DNA of 64,000 nucleotides from Manduca sexta (Eukaryota > Arthropoda > Insecta > Lepidoptera > Sphingidae): assembly GCF_014839805.1 (NCBI RefSeq), contig NC_051132.1, forward strand, positions 6,138,001 to 6,202,000. The letters run 5' to 3'. Positions within the stretch are counted from its first letter, which is position 1, and each line of letters begins with the position of its first letter. A program made the translations under genes and the position numbers. The notes beneath the pieces are model-generated. The model made no database searches, was not told where the DNA came from, and worked only from the letters and a program-made list of their open reading frames with translations. Positions 33,000 through 43,800 of the stretch are shown here, piece by piece.

Positions 33000-34984
33000 A
33001 TTATAGAGAATGAATGCGTAGTTACCATTGAACAAAACATATTATATTTATAGCAAAGCCAATGCTTACTTTAGTACATAAATTATATATACGTGCTTAG
33101 ATCGCTTTGTCTCTTTCATTTCCTTGTAGGGATATTCAAACGTGATTAAATTTAGACTTTGTAATGAATAGGATAAATACAACAAACAAAAGACTATAGG
33201 ATATATATCCTTTTGAATTATTTGAAGATGTTTACGAATATCTTTGCATGTTCATTGGAAATAAATACATTAACCACTAAATTTCTAGTAAAAGCTTGTG
33301 ATGTGCATAAAATAAGAGACAAAGATCATTTTCCTAAAGTTAAAATTATTCTTATATTATATACTTACTTGCGAACTGTGATGGTATAAGCCGGCATCAG
33401 ATTATTGCCTCAAGTTATAATTTCCTCTATAACTGATGATGGTCAAACCACTGATTAACATCCAATAGACGGCAACGAAGAAATCTCTTTATTTACGTGT
33501 ATGCAATAGAAACCTTAGACATTGTAGAAAACATTTCATTTATTTCTATACCACAGGCTTTTTAATGTATTAAATATATATAAACATTTTGCTATCATAA
33601 ATACTATTTATCTAAAATAGTTGCAACATAAATGATGTCATATGCATTAATAAAGGAAACTATATGTACACCTATGGAAACCTCGCAGAAATTAACACGA
33701 GTACTCTTAATACTAATTCAGGGATGTTTGAGGCACTATAATTTTTTTTATTCAAAGAAATAATTAAAGCTGTTAGAAGATAAATTAATAAATTAATCTA
33801 AAATTGATTAGCAATTAAATTAACATAAGTACTCTTAATACTAACTCGTGGATATTCCAGGCGCTGTAATCATAATAAATAACAAACGGCAACTCATGAA
33901 GAAACAACCAATCGATTTGACAATAATAAAATGGGTAGCAAAACAGCGATGGATGTTCAAAATACCAAAACACGAATAAAATGAAATTTTTGATTTATAA
34001 TCAAAACCTAACTAGCGGAACCGGGGTCTTTGCATAGGCCTGCTATTTGCACAATTGCTCTGCGCTCCACTTGTTGCTACAATTGACATCCAGACATTTG
34101 CGGTAAATATTGATGACATTTATAATGACGGTTTTTGGATTTGGAGTATGCGGTATGCGGTTCACTGAGCACGAATTAATTTATTCGATTACAAACATAA
34201 ATATTTGTGTAGATGAATGTGAACTGAGCTTTAACAAAAGTCTTTAAAACTAGGCTAATTACGATTTCTCAAAGTCTTGACCTGGGTATTGAATAATGAT
34301 AAAGGAGCAAGAGAACCTGTAGGACCAAAATCTGTCACCTGAACCTATAATCCGATTGGCAACATTGAAGTGGAAGGCTTTAACCGAAACCTCAATAACC
34401 TTAATGACTAATATTTTAGAACGATTTGCTAGATATACCAACACAGGTTGATTAGCATACTTAAAACGTCTAAACAAAATTTTCGGCTACTCCCAGTGAA
34501 ATCAAAGGGAAAGCTTTCTACAAGTGAAATTATCATTCCTTAATTAGCAATTAAAACAAAGCATAGTCAAAGTACATGTAATTTGTTCAACGCTTCATAG
34601 GACATAAAGCGCACAATTACACTCGGTATAAAAACTGAGTGACACTTTATGTCGTCGGCATAACTATAGTAGCCATGAACAGTTAAATACTTCAATAAAA
34701 GAGTATAAATTTTGCGCTGAACTGGTTTTGTAATAAATTTATTAGTTCCAATGGCAAGATTCTAAATTGTTCGAGTGGTAAGTAAGTTCAATAATTATTT
34801 GTTACTTATTAATTTCTTTGAAACTTTTATTGATCACAAATATCCATCTTAATAATCCGCATAATTGTGTCGACTGCCAAAGGTTAATCATCTTTCGTCA
34901 GTCGACATTCTATTGAATTCCATTCCACTTACTATCAGGTGCATTGGAGTCACATTACCTTAACCGTATAAGAAAAAAGCTTGT
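33000..34984. other. Intergenic region between genes B and C
   Basis: It holds a diverged direct repeat pair (33699-33742 and 33826-33870). A TATAAAT (34704-34710) is followed by a strong donor GAGTG|GTAAGTAAG at 34777/34778, which might bound a non-coding first exon of gene C. No coding first exon with a signal peptide was found. Confidence 0.4.
33699..33870. repeat. Diverged direct repeat pair
   Basis: GAGTACTCTTAATACTAATT...GGATGTTTGAGGCACTATAAT (33699-33742) recurs as AAGTACTCTTAATACTAACT...GGATATTCCAGGCGCTGTAAT (33826-33870), separated by about 127 bases. Confidence 0.65.
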
Positions 34985-34997
34985 TAGATACATAGTG

Positions 34998-35263
34998 CAT
35001 ACATTGCCTGCCTCGGTGGCGTAGTTGTATTGCATGTCCGGTACAATAGCGCTCTGAGGTCCTGGGTTCGAATCCCGGGTCGGGCAAAGTGATATTTGGG
35101 TTTTTCTGCTCAGTATCAGCCCGGAGTCTGGAATTTGTGCCCGATATGGCGATAGGCTCGCCCCCTATCACATCATGGGACGGAACATACTTGGCGAAAA
35201 GTGGGCGCCCTAGTTGCGCCTCTGCATACCCCTTCGGGGATAAAATGCGTGATGTTATGTATG
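34998..35263 (+). mobile_element. tRNA-derived SINE (family 1) with perfect 13-bp target duplication
   Basis: It has box A (GGTGGCGTAGTTG), box B (GGGTTCGAATCCC), the body blocks GGGTTTTTCTGCTCAGTATC and GGCGATAGGCTCGCCCCCTA, CCCCTTCGGGGATAAAATGC, and a GATGTTATGTATG tail. The 13 bases TAGATACATAGTG stand on both sides (34985-34997 and 35264-35276), showing a recent, intact insertion about 200 bp upstream of the gene C reading frame. Confidence 0.93.
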
Positions 35264-35480
35264 TAGATACATAGTGTAATTATGATGTATAGTGCTGAGA
35301 ATTGCTAGTCGGTGCTTCATAAGTGAATTTTCCGCATGGTGATCCTAATGTTTATGAGCAGTCATATCGCCATTCTGAGATCAGCTTATTTATTTCATTC
35401 ATCAACCGCTGTTTTAAAAAGACTCTCTAACAAATTTGTCTAATAATTTCTATCTTCTATATACCTATTTAAAAATTAAT

Positions 35481-35715
35481 ATGCGTATCAATGAAAATCG
35501 ATATTTAGGTATTAAACTGGCTGTCTCAAAAATGATCCCGTACTCTCGTGGATTAATATTTGATAACGCAAGTAACTACGGCATCGTCAAAACCGAGACG
35601 GTGTTTGGATTTGGCCCACCGAGTCACGAAAACTATGTCAATAGCAGCTTCAATTCGACAGAACCTTTGGAATGGATTTTCTCTCATCAAGATTTTTCTC
35701 CAAGATCCTTACAAG
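35481..35715 (+). CDS. Gene C first visible exon (5' boundary uncertain)
   Basis: Open frame ending at the donor TACAAG|GTAATT. It contains KMIPYSRGLIFDNASNYG and later EPLEWIFSHQDFSPRSLQ. An acceptor-like ATATTTAG at 35508 and a later ATG at 35532 are alternatives for its start. Confidence 0.6.
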
Positions 35716-36942
35716 GTAATTTATTCCCAGGACCTCTTCGTAATCTTTACCTACTATGTAAGATAACTAAAAACAATACAGTCATTTTACGAAGTCAATG
35801 TTAGTTTGATAAACATTTACAACCATTGTCAATTAATTTAACTTTTAAAGACTAGTGTAAACTACCGATTAAGATGTTGTCTTGACTGAACCTTCAACTA
35901 AAATAATCATCAATAAAGATAATATGAAAAGTAATTTAAATACAAGAACCAAAGTAAAAGATGCCTGCAATAACATTACAAATTTTACCATCAACAGCCG
36001 AGACTAAACTATCTAAGGACCTAAATGTGCAAAAGGTAAGAACAAAGAATTCCCATCAACGCAGCAAGAGAAAGAAGAAAATTAAAAACCACAGTAATAT
36101 CAAAGATCGTAAAGGAAGAGGTAAAGGCAAGTGTGTTTTCAAAGTGATAAAAAAAGGAAAGAAAAATAAGGGAGGAAATAAATCTAATATGCGGAAGAAA
36201 TATATGATGCCTATGATATTAGGACTGCTGGCTGCCAAAAGTTTGCTGATTCCCATAGCTTTAAAGGCACTGGCGTTCGTTTCTGCTAAAGGTAAAAAGC
36301 TTTGACGGTTTTATTGCCAATAAAAGTATGAAAGTAGCTTTTAATTATACTCTCAAAGCTTAATTAATGACTATGCTTTTTGAATTCAGCAATTTTTATA
36401 AGTGATTTCATGTTTTTTAATATAAGTATTAAAGAAGCATTCATTGATAAGCGTAGATTAACATTCCTTTTATTTAATTGTATTATTAACAATTCATGAA
36501 ACAATACACTGGAAGCACGATATTCAATATATTTCGTACATTCCTCAATAGCCTCTAAAACCACTCTACACATTATGAAAAACAAGTATTTCATAATTCT
36601 GGCAACCACTGACGAACACATTGTCCCTTGGTGTTCGTCAATATAAATGCACTATACCAACTATACGGTGCAGTTCGGATATTTAGCCGGATTAAGTTTA
36701 CAATAATACTTCTAACTATAAATTATCTACCAGGTCTGATGATGGGATTCTTCTCAACCGTGATGGCATCGGTGCTAAGTCTTAAAGGCATGTTCGACCA
36801 TTCCCATGCCTATCAAAATCGGAAAGACGATACCAAAACTCAAGTAGAAATTATACAGGTTCCGTCAAAAACTGAAGATCATGTGTATTACGATGAGCAC
36901 TATAGAAGAGGCGACTATGTACCAGGACCTTCCAATTCATAG
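35481..36942 (+). CDS. Divergent Osiris-like protein, gene C, at least three exons (5' end uncertain)
   Basis: Exons to 35715, 35998-36291 and 36734-36942 join cleanly (phase 1 at both junctions). From the ATG at 35481 this gives 245 residues: a polar first part (1-78), a strongly basic Lys/Arg/Asn region (about 80-146), RKKYMMPMILGLLAAKSLL opening a hydrophobic domain (147-193) and a charged C-terminal tail with HVYYDEHYRRGDY. The basic-plus-hydrophobic core, the KKYM(L/M)P signature and the position next to gene B mark it as a diverged Osiris relative; the cysteine pair and LAY motif are missing. No signal peptide follows this ATG, so a first coding exon may lie upstream, or the protein may have lost its signal. 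The frame is open upstream to at least 35436. Confidence 0.72.
35998..36291 (+). CDS. Gene C exon with basic region and hydrophobic domain
   Basis: The acceptor is TTTTACCATCAACAG, restoring an alanine codon in phase. The exon encodes the Lys-rich region and the first two-thirds of the hydrophobic domain. Donor GCTAAAG|GTAAAA. Confidence 0.8.
36734..36942 (+). CDS. Gene C last exon
   Basis: The acceptor is CTACCAG and it restores a glycine codon. It encodes LMMGFFSTVMASVLSLKGM, then a His/Asp/Lys-rich tail ending PGPSNS and TAG. Confidence 0.8.
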
Positions 36943-37253
36943 TACTATCGACACAATAGTGAAAAACGACTGACCTACATTCAGGCATTTTTAGATACTT
37001 AGGTACTGAGACTGCTTTATATTAAATGTACATGTTTACATTCATTATTTATTGTTGTAATAAGTGTTTAAAATTATAGTCCATGTATTCTTAGATGCAT
37101 TTTTATTTATTTTCCCCATACATTATAAGAAACCTGGTCATATTCTAACGTTATACTTTAATTTCGCAATATAGTTTCATAGAAGAAATACGAATGCTTT
37201 TACCGTATTATAATGGATAAAAGTGTTTATCATTCTGTATGTAAGATGATAAT

Positions 37254-37259
37254 AATAAA
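37254..37259 (+). terminator. Polyadenylation signal of gene C
   Basis: AATAAA lies about 312 bases after the gene C stop codon. The implied cleavage site (about 37275) is only tens of bases from the 3' end of gene D. Confidence 0.65.
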
Positions 37260-37320
37260 ACACAAGAGGCAAATTATTCCTATTCTAAAATAAAATCTGT
37301 TTAAACTATTCGACTATTGC

Positions 37321-37326
37321 TTTATT
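37321..37326 (-). terminator. Polyadenylation signal of gene D
   Basis: TTTATT on the + strand reads AATAAA on the minus strand, 23 bases after the gene D stop codon. Confidence 0.65.
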
Positions 37327-37348
37327 AAAATCATAGCACAAAACTAAT

Positions 37349-37627
37349 TCACTGTATGTTACACCGGTCTTCATAGAAATGAACGCTGAACGGATTGTCC
37401 AAAGCTAGCGTGCTTTCGGCTATCTTATCTCGAACTTTGTCAGACACTGTGTAAATCCCTCCCATCATTTTCCTGACTCCACGCTCGATGAACATCTTGG
37501 GATTGTGTTTGTGGAAAAACGCCTTCATCTTTTTATGTTTCAACAACATCTTCCGCCTCATTGGATGGGGTCGACTGAAGACGGACCTCTTCTTCTTTGG
37601 AAAGATTTTTCTCTTTCGTTTTCCCAT
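37349..37627 (-). CDS. Small, highly basic protein of unknown function, gene D
   Basis: This single open frame of 92 residues begins in good start context (ACAATGG). The first half is dense in Lys, Arg and His (MGKRKRKIFPKKKR, then HPMRRKMLLKHKKMKAFFHK); the second half is mixed (RKMMGGIYTVSDKVRDKIAE ...) and ends DRCNIQ. There is no signal peptide or membrane segment, so it is likely intracellular; a nucleic-acid-binding or chromatin role is conceivable only from composition. A TATA box (37743-37751, minus) and a polyadenylation signal 23 bases after the stop support a real gene. It converges on gene C and sits inside the Osiris cluster. I recognise no family. It could also be one exon of a longer gene. 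Confidence 0.6.
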   Translation of the reverse strand: MGKRKRKIFPKKKRSVFSRPHPMRRKMLLKHKKMKAFFHKHNPKMFIERGVRKMMGGIYTVSDKVRDKIAESTLALDNPFSVHFYEDRCNIQ

Positions 37628-37742
37628 TGTTACAACCTTCCGGATCTTTATTCATTTCATTTTGGGATTTTTTAATATTTTTCTATTATATTTTACATTT
37701 CTGCTTCGTTGTGTTTGATTGTGTCAAATTATTTTGACAGAA

Positions 37743-37751
37743 TTTTATATA
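37743..37751 (-). promoter_or_regulatory. TATA box of gene D
   Basis: On the minus strand the sequence is TATATAAAA, which predicts transcription starting near 37720, about 90 bases before the ATG. No strong initiator match is present there. Short upstream ATGs occur in the 5' UTR. Confidence 0.5.
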
Positions 37752-37869
37752 GTGCTCGATGTAATAGCCAGTGACAAAATTTGTCGTCATTTCATATAAA
37801 AACTCATTCGTGAAATAATAATATAAGTTTTTAAAGTACTTTGTATTATATTATATTATATTCAGACTT

Positions 37870-38090
37870 TATTAGAAACTAACTTTTGCCTGTGGCTTCG
37901 CCAAAGTAAATAAATTTTTCCGGAATAAATATTTTCCCGGGGAAAAAGTATAGCCCATAGCATGCAGGAGTAATGTAGCTTCGTAATAGAGTAAAGAAAT
38001 TCAAAATCGCTTTAGTAGTTCTTGAGATTAGGGCGTTCAAATAAAGAACAATGTCTTCAGATTTATAATATTAACATATAATATGTATGT
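37870..38090 (-). mobile_element. Degenerate Helitron-like element, minus strand
   Basis: On the minus strand the 3' end reads TTTGGCGAAGCCACAGGCAA then AAGTTAGTTT, a mutated form of the GGCAAAAGCTAG end at 59761. Inside, AATTTCTTTACTCTATTACG and ATGGGCTATACTTTTTCCCC correspond to the family body. Confidence 0.55.
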
Positions 38091-40663
38091 TGTATATACA
38101 ATAACAAATTAATTAACTACACATAACAATATAACTACATATAACATATATCAGGAATAAACATAAACGCAGTTATACTCACTTCCTAAATAATACTAAA
38201 AATTTTTGTCCTTATCTAGTTGACCATGCTTAGACAGTTCAGACTTCAGACGCTTCCATTACATCTCTGGCTAAATAGAGTCTACCTATAACTTCGAATA
38301 GAAAGACGTGTGCTGATAATATGTTATTAAGTATCAGATTAGTAGTTAAATTAAACATTACTAATAAATATAAAGAACTCTGAACCTCTGAGATATAAAT
38401 AAAATATATGATATAACGCGTCAGTGTGCCAACGCACTCAAAACCTGAACGTTGCGCAATACTTATCCGATTATATTACCAGTGTAGTATATGCAAGGCG
38501 AAGTTAAAATACAGTTGTTGAATATTGATCAAATCTTACTAAAACTGGCAAATTACCTAGCCACAAAACGTTTTTAACAGTCTCCGAATAGAAAGAAAGA
38601 ATAATTTATTGTCGTGATGTATATGCACATACATTTATACGTAAAAAAAAAAAACTAAGTATTCATATCTATTCCCCAATCGCGACAACTAGAATATAGA
38701 CACAGACACTAAAACACACTTTCAAAGTAATGATTTTACTTCACTTACCTAGTATATCTATTATCTATACAAAACTTGAGTACCAGCATAGGGCCAATAT
38801 AACCCAATTCCTGCCGACTTCCCTTTATGTAGAATTTCTGTAGAATCTAATTATCATCAGAACGATTTGCAGACCGCATTTATGCATATTAGTACCTATA
38901 TTTTATGTCGGGTTCCCTTTCAAAAAATGTTACCTTCAACCACTGCTGAGGAGGATTGTATGCCTATGAGTTTCATGCCAATGTCATTTATATACAATTA
39001 GTCTAAGCAAACCTTATCCAACGTGAAACAACGCTTCATTAACATTCAATTCGTCTAAAGTTTTAAAATAAATTCTATGAAAATTGGTAACTGGTTTAAA
39101 TCTTACAATTGACAAATCTTGTTATATACCTAGAAATGTGTTTTTTTTATCTAAAAACTGTATAATCTGTACTATAATATCAAATTCTCATATTAAATGT
39201 ATCTTTTACGAAATCATACCATGATTTTGAATATTCTACGCGCAGCAAATAGAAAGTAAGAAAAGTTCATTGTCGCGACCTTGAACGCATCCACTGACCA
39301 TCCAGGGAGTACGAGGGTCCCGGTGAAAGTTACCTTGACCCCTTTGAAGAGTCCATTCCCATCTCCCAGAGAGATCGGAATTATCTAAGCAATCTTTAAC
39401 AACTATAATCAAAGTTAAGTCCCTAACAATGAAAGTAGAACGACGTTTAAAATTCGAAAATCCATGAAAATGGAATATGTGTTTTATAAACTGTTATAAA
39501 ACGAATTGTTTAGAAGGTAAACAATGGTTGTGTATTGATTCAACATTGTTTGAGAGTTAGTAAGAAATTGTTTATACAATTTTCTCGGAGAATGCATTGG
39601 CAATTTGCATATTTGTATAGTCTGGGAAAAACGAAACTAAGACTTAGAAATATCTATAAACTCTTTTTAATAAAAACATAATGTATCCCTTGTGATACAT
39701 CCTTGTGAAAGCTAAACAAAAGTTTTCCCTATCACAAAATGTATGACAATGTAAGTGCCAAGAATGTGGTTTTGCCTTAAGGATTTCACTAATAAATATT
39801 TGGTTTTTGGCAACAGCTGGCAAGTTTATAAGTGATGTATTTGCAAAGTCTTTTCAAATTATTATACAATTGTTTAAAAAGCATATGTTTACACAAAAAA
39901 AATACTTTATAAAAGAACATGTAAAGGCACTACAATAAATGTTATACAATTTATTCCCAAAGAAATAAAATACAAAATATTTTTTTGTTTGATAAATTAA
40001 ATAACTTTTAAAGTATGCTTTTCCTCCTATTCATCTTTTGAACGACTTTATAGGCTACCGTTTCGTCGTAGTAACATATGAATGAAAGTTTAACAAAACA
40101 TACCGAAACTTAAATGTTTTGATACTTTTCTGGATTCAAAATAGTCTCGTGGGCATACCGGTTTAATGTGGATATTTTATTTAATTTAATTATTATAATA
40201 AATTAAGTAATTAACATCGCCAAATAACGTGGATAAAGTTTACACAAATTTCTGCTTAAATCTTCTATACGCAAGCTAAGTTAGATTGAACGATTTTTCT
40301 TCTCAAAAAGCACTAGTGGCACACTATCTCGCATTTAACTATGTTAGTTGACCATTTTAAGGTCCAAACTCTCATAATTTTGAGACAGGAAAGAATTTTT
40401 GTTTTACAAAACATTTCAACATAAATACCTCCTTAGACCACCGAAATAAACTAGACATTTTTATACTATGTTTATGGTAATTATTACATATTATTTTATT
40501 CAAAACAATAAGAACATCTAATATTACTAGGATTTAGTAATCTAACTTATTAAAGTAACTGGCAAACAATGACACTACGTTACTAGTTAAATAAAACCAA
40601 CAAGCACCAAGACTATTCGTCCCACGCGGAACAAATTTCGGATGAGCCTGGCCCTACCACGAA
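38091..40663. other. Intergenic region between genes D and E
   Basis: AT-rich, with no ORF or repeat family recognised except a GC-richer block at about 39270-39380 that includes an FTZ-F1-type site. Confidence 0.5.
39276..39380. promoter_or_regulatory. GC-richer block with FTZ-F1-type site upstream of gene E
   Basis: CGACCTTGA (39276-39284) is TCAAGGTCG on the minus strand, an exact YCAAGGYCR match. TTACCTTGACCCC nearby is a near match. The roughly 100-base block stands out from the AT-rich surroundings 1.4 kb before gene E. A regulatory role is inference. Confidence 0.35.
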
Positions 40664-40699
40664 TATAAGCCGTCAATATCCCTAGCGCTTCTCATTTGG
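40664..40699 (+). promoter_or_regulatory. Core promoter of gene E
   Basis: TATAAG (40664-40669) lies 30 bases before TCATTT (40692-40697), a full match to the TCAKTY initiator. The predicted 5' UTR is 62 bases. Confidence 0.7.
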
Positions 40700-40755
40700 T
40701 CCTCGGACGCGGAAACAACAACTCCTCAACGGGAATATTAGGGAAAGTTGGGAAA

Positions 40756-40868
40756 ATGCGTGCAGTGTGTTTGATACTGTTGGTGGTAGCAGCCTGCAGC
40801 GCGGCGCCCGGACCTAGTACCGAAGACGATGGCAGAATTGAGCTGTTTTCTGGAGTTGTATTGGAGAA
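40756..40868 (+). CDS. Gene E exon 1 (signal peptide)
   Basis: Encodes residues 1-37 and two bases of Lys38; donor GAGAA|GTGAGT. ATG context AAAATGC. The signal peptide ends SAAP. Confidence 0.92.
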
Positions 40869-43800
40869 GTGAGTATATCATGATTTACTTGGGGTGCAGT
40901 GGGAAACTTTACAAGGACATATCAGCGAGGTCTATTCTCGAAATGTGACTTGTTATAATCTATAACATGCTAGTTATAAGAAAAATTAATAAAATAATTA
41001 CACTGTAGGCAGCTGAAATTGTTGCTTTACGATTGGCTTGTCCAGGTTATGGACCGTTATCTCCCAATATATCACTGAAATTGTTGTTTCATTATTGAAT
41101 TATGTAGTCAATGAGATCGTCGGAAGTTTTATAAATCCATTTCCTCGAAAGGTTTACATAATTTGCTAGACTTCTGCTTTAACTGCTTTATATCGTATAC
41201 TTAAACTCGCCAATTTATGACAAATTATCTTAAACAAAATTTATTTTATAAATTTCTTAATACTTGCTTTAGTCACCCACGAAAACGGTTGCTAATAAAC
41301 AAACTTTCCTAATGGAAGTGAAAATCATTATAACAATACAGTGAACGTGTCAGTGATTTGTTACGCACTGACAACGTGTGACAACTGACAATCGTCACGC
41401 GCTGGTCACTGTTTCAACAAAATGCGTGTTTACTTTGAATGATTTGTTTCTGACTTGTACTAGAAAATTAACCATGTCTTTAAGTCTATCTTACAATCTA
41501 GTTTCTTTATACGTATAATTGGTAATACTTTCGAGTTACGCCTCATTTTAACGTATCAATTATTGCTAGCAATAAACGAACGTAATTATTGATTAAAAAT
41601 ATCTCCCTCTACACATACACAATGGCAGGGCAATTCTTGATTGCCTTCACTTGTACGATCCTTTTGACAAATCAAAAAAAAATTCAATAACAATAATTTA
41701 CTAAAAAGTTTTATATTTAAACGCTAGTGGCAACAACTTTACCGGTGGTAGGATATATTTTATATCCGTCCATATACCACCGTACACAAGGTGCTAAATC
41801 TCGCCATAGTACCCTACATAAGTGTGTCTCGTTCCGGGATCATTCTGTACATATTCAATTCCAACAGACCGTCCCCTTCCTTACCATCATGTGCATTGGT
41901 ATCACTTTGCCGTGCGCGCATAAGGAAAACGTCATCTAGGCTAGATAGAGACATAAATAAACGTCATGAAGTGGCAGATTTGCTATTGTATTTTGGGCAT
42001 TCTCTGACATAATAACTAAGATTTTTTTATCTCTTTACAGCTGGTAACCAAAAATTTATGAATCCTAACCTCTTCAAATAATCGTTGCTTTAACAATAGA
42101 CCGTAAAAACCCAGAATACGCGCGTCTTAAAATATCCCTTTTGTAGCTATCGTTATGTTGGCAAGCTGACAATTATTTTATATATAATAATATCAGCCCT
42201 GTATTATTTGCCCACTGCTGAGCACGGGCCTCCTCTACTACTGAGAGGGATTAGGCCTTAGTCCACCACGCTGGCCTAGTGCGGATTGGTAGACTTCACA
42301 CACCCTCGAAATTCTCATAGAGAACTTCTCAGATGTGCAGATTTCCTCACGATGTTTTCCTTCACCGTTAAAGCGAACGATAATTCACAAAGAATACACA
42401 CATGATTTTAGAAAAGTCAGAGGTGTGTGCCCTTGGGATTGGAACCTGCGGACATTCGTCTCGGCAGTCCGTTCCACACCCAACTAGGCTATCGCCGCTT
42501 TATATATCCTTGATTTAAATAAATAGAAAACCCTTTTTTATGTGGCCCTTGCAAAGAAACCATCTGCGCCCGATGGTAAGTGGAGTAGGGTCCTGGTAGT
42601 GTCGACTGATGACAGATGAAATTACCTCTCGCCAGTCGACACAATTATGCCGACCTGTTTGCAACATTTGCACATTTCTTTATTGCAATCGTAGTGGAAC
42701 AATGTTTAGGTTAGAGTAATTTTTTCGTTCGTAAATCATTACAATATTTACGTATTAGAAAAACTCATAGTGTTATAGAAATTAGTATTCATTTTTGACT
42801 TTAATGAATCGATCTCCAGACACGCAAAATTCGTCATCGGATCATAAATCCAAACATATTTAGATCACAAAAAGTAGATTCAGTTAACGCATCGGGATTT
42901 ATTAAGCTGTTTCCATTGTATAATGTCATAGTAGGTGACTTTATGGCCCTATAACGCCAATCCGACTTTAATTAAATTTATATTAAAAGGTAACAAAATG
43001 AGCGATGACAAAATGAGACGTCCCACCTTCAATCCCGCATTACGACACATTTCTGTATATTTTGAGCCCTATTAGATTGAAATGACTGGAAATTCATAAT
43101 ATTAATGATTTTTTATATTTACGCGAATACATTTGAATTAAAACTATTTCATCGCGGTTTTTATATTATAATTTTCTTTTATTATTCGTATATTCTTTGT
43201 TCTTTTTCTCATATTCTTATCAGTTATATTTCAATTCATAATTATATTTTTCTTAACAGGGATACAAACGGCGAAGACAAACTCAATGTTAAAATCGAAC
43301 CCAGGGAACTGAAAGATGCGGTGCAAACGTTTGAAGAAGGTAAGTACATAAAAATAATTCACTTACTAAAATTTTTTATAATAAATTCACATAAATAAAT
43401 ATAAACTAAAAAAAATTAACGAGAACTTGTGACCTATATTTAAAAAAAAATACACTGGCTAGATATCCTAAAAAGTTTTTTAATCATTAAAAATTAAAAA
43501 AAGAAACATTCGATATTTAAAAAAATTACAATACAATATCAAACACACATTTTCACTGGTAAGATCACACGCAATACAAGGAATGTCCATCGTCCATTGC
43601 AATGAAAGTCACGGGGCCATCGACCCATTACGTGAGATCACGTAACGCGCGGTCAAGGCCACCTCGCGCCTCATTGCAAGCGTCAAGTGCAATTATTATT
43701 TACGACTCGTGATGAAAGAAACAGAAAGTAAAATTATTTTATTTATTTATAATCCTTATTAATTCGTTTTATATTTTAATTTTGTGTTGTAGCGCGTGGA

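Noticed and set aside
34030..34112. Signal-peptide-like run CIGLLFAQLLCAPLVA as a missing first exon of gene C
   Set aside because: There is no ATG in frame, a stop lies just upstream and the following GTAAAT donor is weak; it cannot be joined to gene C with confidence.
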